A stretch of 64,000 nt of DNA from Rhodocyclus tenuis. GTDB lineage: Bacteria; Pseudomonadota; Gammaproteobacteria; Burkholderiales; Rhodocyclaceae. The stretch spans positions 156,827 to 220,826 of the forward strand of contig NZ_JACIGE010000007.1 in the NCBI RefSeq assembly GCF_014197755.1, read 5' to 3'. A program made the position numbers and the translations under genes. Positions 1-7,247 of this stretch are shown here, piece after piece (within the stretch, counting starts at the first letter, position 1; each line of letters starts with the position of its first letter). The notes under the pieces are model-generated. The model was not told where the DNA came from. It ran no database searches and saw only the letters and a program-made list of their open reading frames with translations.

Positions 1-942
1 GACGCCGCCATCGGCGCGCAGGGCGTCGCGCAAGCCAAGGTCGGCCACGCCGACGCCATGCACGAAACCGCGCGTAGCCTGCTCGCCGCCTGGTTCAACT
101 GGCTGCGCGAAAGCGACACGGCGCGCCAGTGGCAACGGCAGAGCGAATCGCTGCAACGCCAGCGCGAAGCGACGGCGCGGCGGGTGGCGCTCGGCGACGG
201 CGCGCGCCTCGAACTGATGCAGGCCGAAGCCGCCGCCGCGCAGGCGCAGGCCGCGCTCGAGCAGGCCCGGCGGCGCACCGCCGTCGCCGCCGCCGAACTG
301 CGCAGCCGCTTCCCGGCGATCACTCTGCCGGCAACGCCGCCGACCGCCGCGCAGCCGCAGCCGCTCGCCGGCGATATCGGCGAATGGCGCGAACACCTGC
401 TCAAGGAAAACCACGAACTGCGCCTCGCCCGCGCCGGCACGCAGCAAGCACGCCTGCTCGCCAACCGCAGCGACGCCGAACGCACGCCCGACCCGACGGT
501 CGGCATGCACGTCGGCTCCGACCGCGGTGGCGAGGAACGCGTCAGCGGCCTGACGCTGAGCATCCCCTTGCCCGGCGGCGCGCGCGCGGCCAACGCCCAG
601 CGCGAAGGCGCGCTGGCCTCGGTTGCCGCGCAACGCGAAGCGGCAACGCTGGCCAAGGTGAACGCCGAAATCTCGGGCGCGCTGGCAGCCGTCGAAACCG
701 CCTACGCCGGCTGGCAGAGCAGCGAAGACGCCGCGCAACGCCTGGAACAGGCAGCGGCACTGATGGCGCGTGCGCGCACTCTCGGCGAAGCGGCACTCGG
801 CGACGTGCTGCTCGCGCAACGCCAGGCCAACGAAGCGCGCCTCGCCGCCAACGCCACCCGCCTCGAAGCGCTCGAAGCCCGCTACCGCCTGCTGCTCGAC
901 ACGCACCAGCTGTGGGCGTACGCAGACGAGGATGACGACTGA
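1..942 (+). CDS. TolC-family outer-membrane efflux protein, CzcC-like (5' end cut by window)
   Basis: The reading frame is open from base 1, so the N-terminus and signal peptide lie outside the window. The visible 313 residues are the Ala/Glu/Arg-rich helical C-terminal part of an outer-membrane efflux protein. Long amphipathic helices are broken by a short beta segment (TVGMHVGSDRGGEERVSGLT then LSIPLPGG), as in the second half of TolC/CzcC barrels. The later stretch RTLGEAALGDVLLAQRQANE resembles the CzcC/CnrC group of heavy-metal RND exporters. The protein would form the trimeric exit duct for an inner-membrane pump whose genes must lie upstream of the window. Family is fairly sure; the metal substrate is a guess. 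Confidence 0.8.
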   Translation, partial: DAAIGAQGVAQAKVGHADAMHETARSLLAAWFNWLRESDTARQWQRQSESLQRQREATARRVALGDGARLELMQAEAAAAQAQAALEQARRRTAVAAAELRSRFPAITLPATPPTAAQPQPLAGDIGEWREHLLKENHELRLARAGTQQARLLANRSDAERTPDPTVGMHVGSDRGGEERVSGLTLSIPLPGGARAANAQREGALASVAAQREAATLAKVNAEISGALAAVETAYAGWQSSEDAAQRLEQAAALMARARTLGEAALGDVLLAQRQANEARLAANATRLEALEARYRLLLDTHQLWAYADEDDD

Positions 943-1000
943 GCGACGACTGAGGCGACTGCGCAGCCGACGTCTTCGCGCGCGACTCCACGGCCTCTGC

Positions 1001-1031
1001 TACATTAAGCGTTAAGGTTTTCGTTAAAGGA
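1001..1031 (+). promoter_or_regulatory. Putative autoregulatory operator and ribosome-binding site of the toxin-antitoxin operon
   Basis: Two direct copies of CGTTAA (1010-1015 and 1022-1027) lie 12 bp apart just before the antitoxin start, with a TACATT -10-like box at 1001-1006. AAAGGA at 1026-1031 is a good Shine-Dalgarno seven bases before ATG 1039. Phd/YefM antitoxins usually repress their own promoter through short repeats of this kind. Assignment as the operator is inference. Confidence 0.4.
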
Positions 1032-1038
1032 TGCTGCC

Positions 1039-1314
1039 ATGGCCTTCACTGCCCAAGACGTCGTGCCGATCAGCGAGGCCCGCGCCCGCCTGACCGAGCT
1101 ATCCGATGAAGTGGTGGCCGGTGCCGAGAAGCTGCTGACCAAGAACGGTGCCGCCTACGTCGCCATCGTCGATGCGAGGAAGCTCGACTATTACCACCGT
1201 CTGGAAGCAGAGCACGCGAGTCTGGTATTGCTGGGCGAAGCCGAAACCGGCTTGCGCGAGCTGCTGGCCGGGCAACGGGTAGCGAGCGACGATCTGCTGA
1301 AGGCCCTCTCCTGA
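1039..1314 (+). CDS. Type II antitoxin, Phd/YefM family
   Basis: A 91-residue protein with the Phd/YefM N-terminal DNA-binding signature PISEARARLTEL near residues 11-22. A short beta segment follows (AAYVAIVDARKLDYYHRLE), then a charged helical C-terminus that would neutralise the toxin. The length is typical of the family. The stop codon is two bases before the start of the toxin gene, the usual antitoxin-first order. ATG 1039 is chosen because it follows AAAGGA at ideal spacing. Confidence 0.85.
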   Translation: MAFTAQDVVPISEARARLTELSDEVVAGAEKLLTKNGAAYVAIVDARKLDYYHRLEAEHASLVLLGEAETGLRELLAGQRVASDDLLKALS

Positions 1315-1316
1315 CG

Positions 1317-1700
1317 ATGGTGCTGCCCGCCAACGCCAGGGTCGAAGCCGCACCGAATTTCCTGGCGAACCTCGATGCGGCTTACCGCTTCTTCCAGACG
1401 CAGGACGAAGACACCGCCGATGCGCGCCTGGCTGCGCTGAAAGCAGACCTGCGCGAGATGATCGCGATTCTGGCGTGGTCTCCTGCCAGCGGCCGGCCTG
1501 CACGGTTCCTGACGGCGAAATCCGCGCAGGCAAAGCTCAAAGCCAACGCCGTTCAGCAACTGGCAGAACAGGCCGGGCTACCTCAATTGCGGGAATACAT
1601 CGTCGGCCAGCAGATCGTGCTTTACGCCCACTCGGAGAGCGAAGTCGTGCTGCTGGCTTTGAAGCACCAACGGCAGTTGGTGTATGCGGCGGAGTCCTGA
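1317..1700 (+). CDS. Type II toxin, RelE/ParE superfamily
   Basis: A 127-residue basic protein directly downstream of the Phd/YefM antitoxin. It has the RelE/ParE layout: an N-terminal helix pair (FLANLDAAYRFF), a central GRPARFL segment, then a C-terminal beta sheet (LREYIVGQQIVLYAHSES, then VVLLALKHQRQLVY). RelE members cleave mRNA on the ribosome and ParE members poison gyrase; the sequence alone does not decide which. It is longer than the usual 90-100 residues because of an insertion around residues 60-85. No frameshift or truncation is seen, so the module looks intact. Confidence 0.8.
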   Translation: MVLPANARVEAAPNFLANLDAAYRFFQTQDEDTADARLAALKADLREMIAILAWSPASGRPARFLTAKSAQAKLKANAVQQLAEQAGLPQLREYIVGQQIVLYAHSESEVVLLALKHQRQLVYAAES

Positions 1701-1728
1701 TGGCTCTTTGCGATGGGCAGGCAGCGAG

Positions 1729-1754
1729 GCGAATTGAATAATTCAGTCATTCGC
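1729..1754. terminator. Nested inverted repeat between convergent genes, possible terminator
   Basis: GCGAAT (1729-1734) pairs with ATTCGC (1749-1754) and encloses the palindrome TGAATAATTCA (1735-1745). It sits between the toxin stop (1700) and the convergent PLP-enzyme stop (1754). There is no clear T-tract, so termination function is uncertain. Confidence 0.3.
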
Positions 1755-2950
1755 TAAGCAAACGCCTGCTCAAGATCGCTGATCAGGTCGGCGGCGTCTT
1801 CCAGCCCGACTGAAAAGCGGAAGATGCCGTCGCCGGCGAAGCTGCGGTAGGTCGCTTCCTGCGCTTCGCTCAGCATGAACGAAGTGCGCAGCATGTCGCG
1901 GGTGGACAGATAGAAGATCAGGCTGCGGTGATGGCCGAGCGAGACGGCGTAGTGGATGACTTCCAGCCGCTCGGCGAAGCGGCGCGCCAGCGCCGCGGCG
2001 TCGCCCTTGACCTGGAAGCTGATCATCCCGGAGAAGTTCTGCATCTGCCGGCGCGCGAGGTCCGCCTGCGGGTGCGATGCCAGCCCCGGATAGATGACGC
2101 GCTGCACCTGCGGGTGCTGCTCCAGCCAGCGCGCCAGCGCCAGTGCGTTCTCTTCGTGCGCGCGCATGCGGATCGGCAGCGTGGCGAGGCCGCGCAAGAT
2201 CAGCCAGGCGTTGAACGGACTGATGATGCCGCCGAGGTGAATGCTGACTTCCTTCCTGAGGATCGCCAGATCGGCAGCACGGCCGAGCACCGCGCCGCCG
2301 ATGGCATCGCCGTGGCCGCCGATGTATTTGGTCAGCGAGTGCACAACGAAATCGGCGCCGAGCGCGAGCGGGCGCGTCGCCACCGGCGTTGCAAAGGTCG
2401 AATCGACGATCAGCCGGGCGCCGGCCTGGTGGGTGATGGCGGCAACGGCGGCGATGTCGGTCAGTTTGAGGATCGGGTTGGCCGGCGTTTCGGCATAGAC
2501 CAGCCGTGTGTTCGGCCGCAGCGCCTGCTGCAGGTTCTGCGGATCGGACAGATCGACGCGGGAAACCTCGATCCCGCGCGCCGGCAGGTAATCCTTGGCA
2601 AACTCGGCGACGCCGGCATAGCTGACGTCGGCGATGATCAGGTGGTCACCGGGCAGCAGGAACTGCAGCAACAGCCCGGTGCTCGCCGCCATGCCGCTGG
2701 CGAAGGCGATGGCCGCCTCGGCGCCTTCGAGGCTGGCGAGTTTCTGCTCCAGCTGCGCGATGGTCGGGTTGCCCCAGCGCGTGTAGATGAAGGGCGTGTT
2801 CTCGCCGAAATCCTCGGCCGAAAAGGAGACGTCCGGGTCGGTCACGTAGGTGGTGGACATCACCAGATTCGGCGACGAGGCACCGGTGTTCGGGTCTGGT
2901 ACTTCGCCGGCGTGGACGGCAAGCGTTGCGAAGCCTCGCTCTTGTTTCAT
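1754..2950 (-). CDS. Cys/Met metabolism PLP-dependent enzyme (cystathionine gamma-synthase family)
   Basis: A 398-residue, fold-type I trans-sulfuration enzyme. The cofactor Schiff-base lysine is K208 in HSLTKYIGGH. The phosphate-binding residues Y57 and R58 lie in IYTRWGNPT, the conserved Tyr111 in ADVSYAG, and the PLP-stacking region in FASGMAAS. The family includes cystathionine gamma-synthase, O-acetylhomoserine sulfhydrylase and methionine gamma-lyase. The usual C-terminal motif SLGGVESLI is replaced by SLGHHRSLIFYLST, so the exact reaction is unclear. ATG 2950 is supported by AGAGGA seven bases upstream. No met or cys biosynthesis gene is adjacent. Confidence 0.85.
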   Translation of the reverse strand: MKQERGFATLAVHAGEVPDPNTGASSPNLVMSTTYVTDPDVSFSAEDFGENTPFIYTRWGNPTIAQLEQKLASLEGAEAAIAFASGMAASTGLLLQFLLPGDHLIIADVSYAGVAEFAKDYLPARGIEVSRVDLSDPQNLQQALRPNTRLVYAETPANPILKLTDIAAVAAITHQAGARLIVDSTFATPVATRPLALGADFVVHSLTKYIGGHGDAIGGAVLGRAADLAILRKEVSIHLGGIISPFNAWLILRGLATLPIRMRAHEENALALARWLEQHPQVQRVIYPGLASHPQADLARRQMQNFSGMISFQVKGDAAALARRFAERLEVIHYAVSLGHHRSLIFYLSTRDMLRTSFMLSEAQEATYRSFAGDGIFRFSVGLEDAADLISDLEQAFA

Positions 2951-3100
2951 TTCGCTTCCTCTGCGGGTTGCTGAGCTGATCGGTCGTGCTCGATAGCGAT
3001 CAGGCTACGCCGGTAGAGCGCGAAACGCAGCATGCCGGAGGCGGCAATGAAGCTGCGGCTGACGAGTTTCCCCGGCGAGCCACCACACCGGGAAGGAACT

Positions 3101-4207
3101 TCAGACCAGCACCGCCGGCAACGGACGGCGCAGCGAAGAAGGCAGCTTCGGGCCGCGCCCGAAACGCACCACCAGATCGGGCCGGCGCCCGCCAAGCCCG
3201 AGGAAATCAGCAAACTGCGGCCGCAGCTGCGACACCTCGACCGGCTGGTTGAGCATTGCGTTGCGAATGCCCAAGGCGGCCGACTGCAGGACGAAACGCT
3301 CGTAGCAGCGCCCGACCTCGATCCACTGCGCCGGGCCGGGGGCATCGGAGACAAACACCGCGATGCCCGCTGAACTCCGTACCTGCCGGGCGTACTTGTC
3401 GTTCTCGCTTTTCGGCGTGAAGAAGGTTCCGAAGAGCAGGCTGCCCAGCCATTCCGGCACCGACGGATTGCCCGAGGCCGCGGCGTAAAGGCCGTCGCCG
3501 GTCCGCACCGCCTCGTCGCCGCTGAAACGGAGCCACTTGCGCAGCTCGGCGACGAAAGCGGGATCGTTCATCTGCGCGGTGTTGCCCGCTACGACATATT
3601 CAAGCACCTGCTCCAGCGCCTGTTTCTCGCTGAGCAGGAGCACCCGCACGCCGTCGCCGCTACCAGCCAGCTCGAGCAGCGCCAGTTCCTGCCGGCTGAG
3701 TGGCTGCCCGTCATAGTCGCCGCGCGTGCACTGGCGCGCGGGAATCGCCTCGAACAGTGCCGAGGCCACCGGCCTCGTCGCTTCCAGATCGAGGCGCAGG
3801 GCGTTAGCGCTCGCCGCATAGAATTCGGCATGCGCGTGCAGACCGTTGGCCGACGCCGCCTGGATCAGGTTTTCGGCCGCGCAACCGAGCGAAACGAAGA
3901 GATGGTGATCATCCGGATCGACGACGGGACAGCGCCGCGAAAGATCGGGCAGGATCGAGACAGCACTTTCTTCAAGGCGGAACTGCCAGCACTGCGTGTT
4001 ATGGCTCGATGGCGCCAGCGTGGCGCAACGTACCAGCTCGCACAGCAGCGCGGCCTTGTCGCCGGCGACGACAGCACCGTGACGCCAGGTGCGTTCCGCG
4101 ACATCGGCGTAGCTTTCGTTGCGCGTCAGCGCCGAGCACGCCGACAGGGATGCCGCTCCACCGACGGCAGCCAGCGAGCCAAAGACAAAGTTTCTGCGGG
4201 AAGTCAT
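3101..4207 (-). CDS. Tat-exported nitroreductase-like FMN oxidoreductase lipoprotein (Acg type)
   Basis: A 368-residue protein starting with a twin-arginine signal (SRRNFVF, residues 3-9), a hydrophobic stretch and a lipobox LSAC with Cys24, so it is probably exported folded and lipid-anchored. The body resembles the Acg/nitroreductase group: CATLAPSSHNTQCWQFR near residue 60 is the usual substrate/FMN entry motif, and GLGGRRPDLVVRFGRG near the end is typical of the family. The Met at 4207 is preferred over 4246 because GGATCAGGAGGG lies just upstream and it places the Tat motif at the N-terminus. The stop is 150 bases before the PLP enzyme. Substrate unknown. Confidence 0.75.
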   Translation of the reverse strand: MTSRRNFVFGSLAAVGGAASLSACSALTRNESYADVAERTWRHGAVVAGDKAALLCELVRCATLAPSSHNTQCWQFRLEESAVSILPDLSRRCPVVDPDDHHLFVSLGCAAENLIQAASANGLHAHAEFYAASANALRLDLEATRPVASALFEAIPARQCTRGDYDGQPLSRQELALLELAGSGDGVRVLLLSEKQALEQVLEYVVAGNTAQMNDPAFVAELRKWLRFSGDEAVRTGDGLYAAASGNPSVPEWLGSLLFGTFFTPKSENDKYARQVRSSAGIAVFVSDAPGPAQWIEVGRCYERFVLQSAALGIRNAMLNQPVEVSQLRPQFADFLGLGGRRPDLVVRFGRGPKLPSSLRRPLPAVLV

Positions 4208-4480
4208 CGCGCAATCTCCCTCCTGATCCGCCCGAGCATGCGTCAAGCGCCTTGCCGGGGCAAGTCGGGGCAGCTTGCGGCTGTACTGGCGCGCGTGGTC
4301 TGGTACGTGACGGGCAACAATCGACCCAAAGCGGCTATCGGCGCCTGTGAAAAGCGGTCATTCAACGTGCTAGATCAGAGGCGCGTAGTCGGCTTGCCGG
4401 CGGAAAATCCCTCTGAAGAAGAAGGTTAGAGATAGGCGGTAATGACTCGAAGGGGTTACGAGAAAACTGAACTACGTCGT
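4208..4480. other. Intergenic, transition to AT-richer DNA
   Basis: No supported gene. The right half of this 273-base stretch carries the promoter side of the nitroreductase gene; from about 4430 the base composition drops relative to the flanks. I see no clear terminator, repeat or attachment site. Confidence 0.4.
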
Positions 4481-4948
4481 TCAACCTCCTCCTCCATCGG
4501 CTATTCGCAGCCCGGATGCAATCTTGACGCATAGAGATCGAGCGTAGTCATCATGAAGTGTGGGTGCCCAAGGTGAAGAAGGAATTCGAGCAAGCAAAAG
4601 ATGCTCACCTCTCGGCCCGCTCAAGTCAATTGACCACCCGCCATTTAAGTAAAACGGGCTGGCACATACACGAGAGTACCCGGCCAATGACACCACTCTG
4701 TTTTTATGAAACGGATTTAGTGGTGAATTGAAGAATATCGCCTGTTTGGTGTCAAACAAAATCCGAACGGAATTGCTTCGAGTCAGCCACCATGCTGCTA
4801 GTGCCATAAAAATAGCTAGAAAGATAACTAAACCAAAAATATTGGGTTGGGAGAGAATGGTACTCGTAGCGAGGAGTAGTGGTGGCAAATAGATCCACGG
4901 ATTTGGCTCGGTACGTATCTCAATTGCTTGGTTTTGTTCTTCGATCAC
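4481..4948 (-). CDS. Hypothetical two-helix membrane protein
   Basis: A 155-residue protein from a GTG start. It begins with a polar segment, then two closely spaced hydrophobic helices (about residues 19-33 and 37-53). A C-terminal soluble domain follows with alternating beta pattern (SVRILFDTKQAIFFNSPL, then GGWSIDLSGPRGEHLLLARI), similar in outline to PH-like domains of small bacterial membrane proteins. It ends in four glycines. Codon use is AT-richer than the rest of the window, in line with transfer. It starts 27 bases after the HAF-repeat gene stop on the same strand. No family is recognised. Confidence 0.55.
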   Translation of the reverse strand: MIEEQNQAIEIRTEPNPWIYLPPLLLATSTILSQPNIFGLVIFLAIFMALAAWWLTRSNSVRILFDTKQAIFFNSPLNPFHKNRVVSLAGYSRVCASPFYLNGGWSIDLSGPRGEHLLLARIPSSPWAPTLHDDYARSLCVKIASGLRIADGGGG

Positions 4949-4968
4949 TTTATTTTTTTCACGGTGTT

Positions 4969-4978
4969 GTTAGGCTTA
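4969..4978 (+). repeat. GTTAGGCTTA, left half of inverted repeat around the HAF gene (core-site-like)
   Basis: On the gene's strand this reads TAAGCCTAAC: the TAA stop of the HAF gene overlaps GCCTAAC, which fits the RYYYAAC inverse-core consensus of integron attC sites. The matching copy is at 5938-5947. No complete attC stem is seen before the next gene start 20 bases later. Confidence 0.35.
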
Positions 4979-5932
4979 CTTAATGGCCGCAGTGTATACA
5001 TAGGAATCACGCGTTGAATTTGTGTAGCTTCCGACGATTTGATCTGCATCCGGCGAAACACGAACCACACCAACTGAAGTACCCCCCATTGCCCCCAGCT
5101 TCTTGAAGCCACCGGACTGCGAATATAGGAATACGTGGTTACGGTACTTCTGCCAATAAAAGTCGAGAGATGCAAAATAGGTTCCGACTATTAAGCCTTG
5201 CTTGGACACGCCGGTTGCGAAAGTAACCTTACGGTTAACTGAACTCAGACTTTTTGCGCCATCTCGGCGCGAATATTGAAAAGCATAGCCACTCCCGTTG
5301 GGCACCTGAACATTTCCAACAATCACTGCACCATCGGCCGAGACACCGCGCGCAAAGGCAGACTCTCCACCCATAGCGCCTAGATCTTCAAACCCATGCG
5401 CTTCGGAGTACATGAAGGCATGGTAGATCGGCTTCCTTTCCGGCGTTGTCGAATGTAGAAAGCTTCCAACAACTACCGAACCGTCAGCGGACGCAGCATA
5501 GGGAGTTATCGAAGTTCTGCCGAGCGTACCAAGGTCCTGAATTCCACCTGACTGTGTATGTCGGAAAAGCCGACTTCCTTCGTCTTTGACAAAGAAGCTG
5601 CCCCAGATCACAGCCCCGTCAGCGGAGATACATAGGTTGTTTATATTTTTAGCAAGCTGCCCAAGATTCTCGATCCCGCCTGTTTTGCTATAGCGGAATA
5701 CATGCCATTTTTCTAATCGATCTTTGTCCTGGCTGAACATTCCGACGACCACTGACGCGTCGCTTGATACGTCGCTTATGCGAACTGATGCTGGAATTCC
5801 ACCAACTGCGGAAATCTTGGACGAAATGTTGATTGTGTTAGCCAACCGAACGTCGGTATCTGCAATGACTGGCAAAGCCAGTACCACGCAAAGACAAGGC
5901 ACAATCCATAGGAATCTTCTTGTCTGCCGCAT
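4976..5932 (-). CDS. HAF-repeat exported protein
   Basis: A 318-residue protein with an N-terminal signal peptide (RRFLWIVPCLCVVLALPVIA) followed by about five degenerate repeats of 40-48 residues. The repeat pattern is F-x-Y-S-x-x-G-G-x-x-x-L-G-x-(L/M)-G-G, then A/V-S-A-D-G-(S/A)-V-V-V-G, for example MYSEAHGFEDLGAMGG and VSADGAVIVGN. This is the HAF (extracellular, beta-propeller-like) repeat. The Met at 5932 is chosen because it heads the signal peptide; an in-frame upstream extension to 6046 lacks one. Base composition is clearly AT-richer than the neighbours. The gene sits between a 10-bp inverted repeat (4969-4978 and 5938-5947). Function unknown. Confidence 0.7.
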   Translation of the reverse strand: MRQTRRFLWIVPCLCVVLALPVIADTDVRLANTINISSKISAVGGIPASVRISDVSSDASVVVGMFSQDKDRLEKWHVFRYSKTGGIENLGQLAKNINNLCISADGAVIWGSFFVKDEGSRLFRHTQSGGIQDLGTLGRTSITPYAASADGSVVVGSFLHSTTPERKPIYHAFMYSEAHGFEDLGAMGGESAFARGVSADGAVIVGNVQVPNGSGYAFQYSRRDGAKSLSSVNRKVTFATGVSKQGLIVGTYFASLDFYWQKYRNHVFLYSQSGGFKKLGAMGGTSVGVVRVSPDADQIVGSYTNSTRDSYVYTAAIK

Positions 5933-5937
5933 GAGCG

Positions 5938-5947
5938 TAAGCCTAAC
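5938..5947 (+). repeat. TAAGCCTAAC, right half of inverted repeat around the HAF gene (core-site-like)
   Basis: On the gene's strand this contains GTTAGGC, a match to the GTTRRRY core of integron cassettes, followed by eight bases and the HAF start codon. That spacing is what cassette genes usually show. It is the exact inverse of 4969-4978. Confidence 0.35.
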
Positions 5948-6424
5948 GTCTAGTAGACGGCAAAAACGCCACATATGTAGTTGCCCGGTGACGTATATGT
6001 GGACTTGTGCGCCTGTAACTCTCTGTTTTGCTTGGAGCTGAAGCATTCATCATGTCATCGGCTTCTGTATATACGAACACCAAGGTCACCGCATCGAAGG
6101 TCCGCTTTCAGAGCAAAATCCTCAAGGACTGCTTATGGCCGTTTGCCGCCCTCGCCCCATGGCCGAGAAGATATTCGACCCGCAAACCACAACCATCCAG
6201 AGCATACGCCATCCGCATTTTTACAACCAGTAACCGCCGCTTAGCTGGAGACATCCCGCCGAACCCCGGCAATCAAACAAATCCCCCGGACGTGCGCTGA
6301 CGTACAGACCGCGCCTGCGCAGCGGCCGACACTCGGCGGACGATCAGAAGGCCCGCTTCACACCGGGCTGGCGCCCGACAGCGGCATTTCCGCGCCGGCC
6401 GCTGATTGATTTCTGGAGCACATC
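5948..6424. other. Non-coding stretch before the 6425 gene
   Basis: About 480 bases without a supported gene. It contains the 5969-6002 hairpin. AT-richer composition continues to about 6250, where it returns to that of the host. A possible frame from 6028 or 6052 to 6300 has no recognisable domain and no good ribosome site. GGAGCA lies just before the 6425 gene. Confidence 0.4.
5969..6002. repeat. Stem-loop CCACATAT / ATATGTGG
   Basis: A perfect 8-bp inverted repeat (5969-5976 and 5995-6002) with an 18-base loop, 22 bases beyond the GTTAGGC core-like site. It could be the stem of an attC-like recombination site or a simple hairpin. Confidence 0.35.
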
Positions 6425-6958
6425 ATGGGCAAACCTCTTCCCGACATCACCGCCGAGCGGCGTCAGCGCCGGCTGTTTCTCGCTGCCGACAGCGACTTGC
6501 CGGGCTTTGCCGACAATATCGCCGTTCTGGTTTTTCTCACCATTTTCATGGTCCTGTATTGCTCGCCGGTGCACGCGGAGGACGTGGCGGCAGCGGCCAG
6601 TGCCAACAGTCGCAGCAGTGCGCAGGAAAGCTATTCGTGGGTGAGTGGCGGCGTTGGCGACGAGGCGCGCACCGCGCTGCAACAGCAGGCCGGCAGCTAC
6701 AACGTGCAGGTGACGTTCAGCGAGCGGCATGGCGCGTACATCGCCGGTGTGCCCTTCACCATCAGCCGCGTCGACGGCCTGGTCAAGCAGCGTGAAGCCC
6801 ACGCCGGCACCGCCGACGGCCCGCTGCTCTATCTGCGGCTGCCGCCCGGCACCTACCTGATCCGCGCCCAGATCGACGGCGTCTGGCAAAGCCAGCGCGT
6901 CAATGCGCCGGCAAGCGGCGCCCCGATCAAGCTCTCTTTCATCGCCGTCGGCGAATGA
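6425..6958 (+). CDS. Hypothetical membrane-anchored protein with a carboxypeptidase-regulatory-like beta domain
   Basis: A 177-residue protein with a basic N-terminus (ERRQRRLF) and one membrane segment (about residues 30-50, ending in SPVHA, which could also be a late signal-peptidase site). A linker and an 80-residue beta-rich domain follow. The pattern GVPFTISRVDG, LLYLRLPPGTYLIRAQIDG, WQSQRV is like carboxypeptidase regulatory-like (transthyretin-fold) domains that are found on periplasmic proteins. It probably sits in the inner membrane with the domain outside. No enzymatic motif. The role is unknown. Confidence 0.6.
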   Translation: MGKPLPDITAERRQRRLFLAADSDLPGFADNIAVLVFLTIFMVLYCSPVHAEDVAAAASANSRSSAQESYSWVSGGVGDEARTALQQQAGSYNVQVTFSERHGAYIAGVPFTISRVDGLVKQREAHAGTADGPLLYLRLPPGTYLIRAQIDGVWQSQRVNAPASGAPIKLSFIAVGE

Positions 6959-7247
6959 GCAATCCGGCGAGCGACACCGGCCAACCGGAAGGAGCCAGCG
7001 CGATGAGCACGATCCCTCCCGCCCGTGCCGCCTTGCTGCATCCAGCGACAACGCCGGGCTGCGGCAAGTGGGCATCGGTGCTGACGCCCGTGACCTGCGC
7101 TTTGACTCGCGCCATCGCGCCGCAGCAGAGCGCGCCTCCGCTACCGATTGCTGACGCGGTACCACCGCTAACCAAGGCCGCGGCCAGCAACAGCGACTAA
7201 ACCGCCGAAGTTCGTTGCCGGATGCGTTCGGGCTTTCAGCTATCGCG
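6959..7247. other. Intergenic, no supported gene
   Basis: A frame starting at ATG 6955 (overlapping the previous stop as ATGA) runs to 7200 and would encode 81 residues. It is low complexity (Ala/Pro/Thr) with no recognisable domain, so I do not call it. The right end is the 3' side of the convergent hydrolase gene. Confidence 0.35.

Noticed and set aside
6028..6300. Open frame with a TTG start in the AT-rich intergenic region
   Set aside because: No recognised domain, no ribosome site and basic low-complexity text; it crosses the hairpin-side of the island and its end in GC-rich DNA looks like chance.
6955..7200. 81-codon frame starting on the stop of the 6425 gene (ATGA)
   Set aside because: Overlap is suggestive but the product is Ala/Pro/Thr low complexity with no domain; no second evidence.
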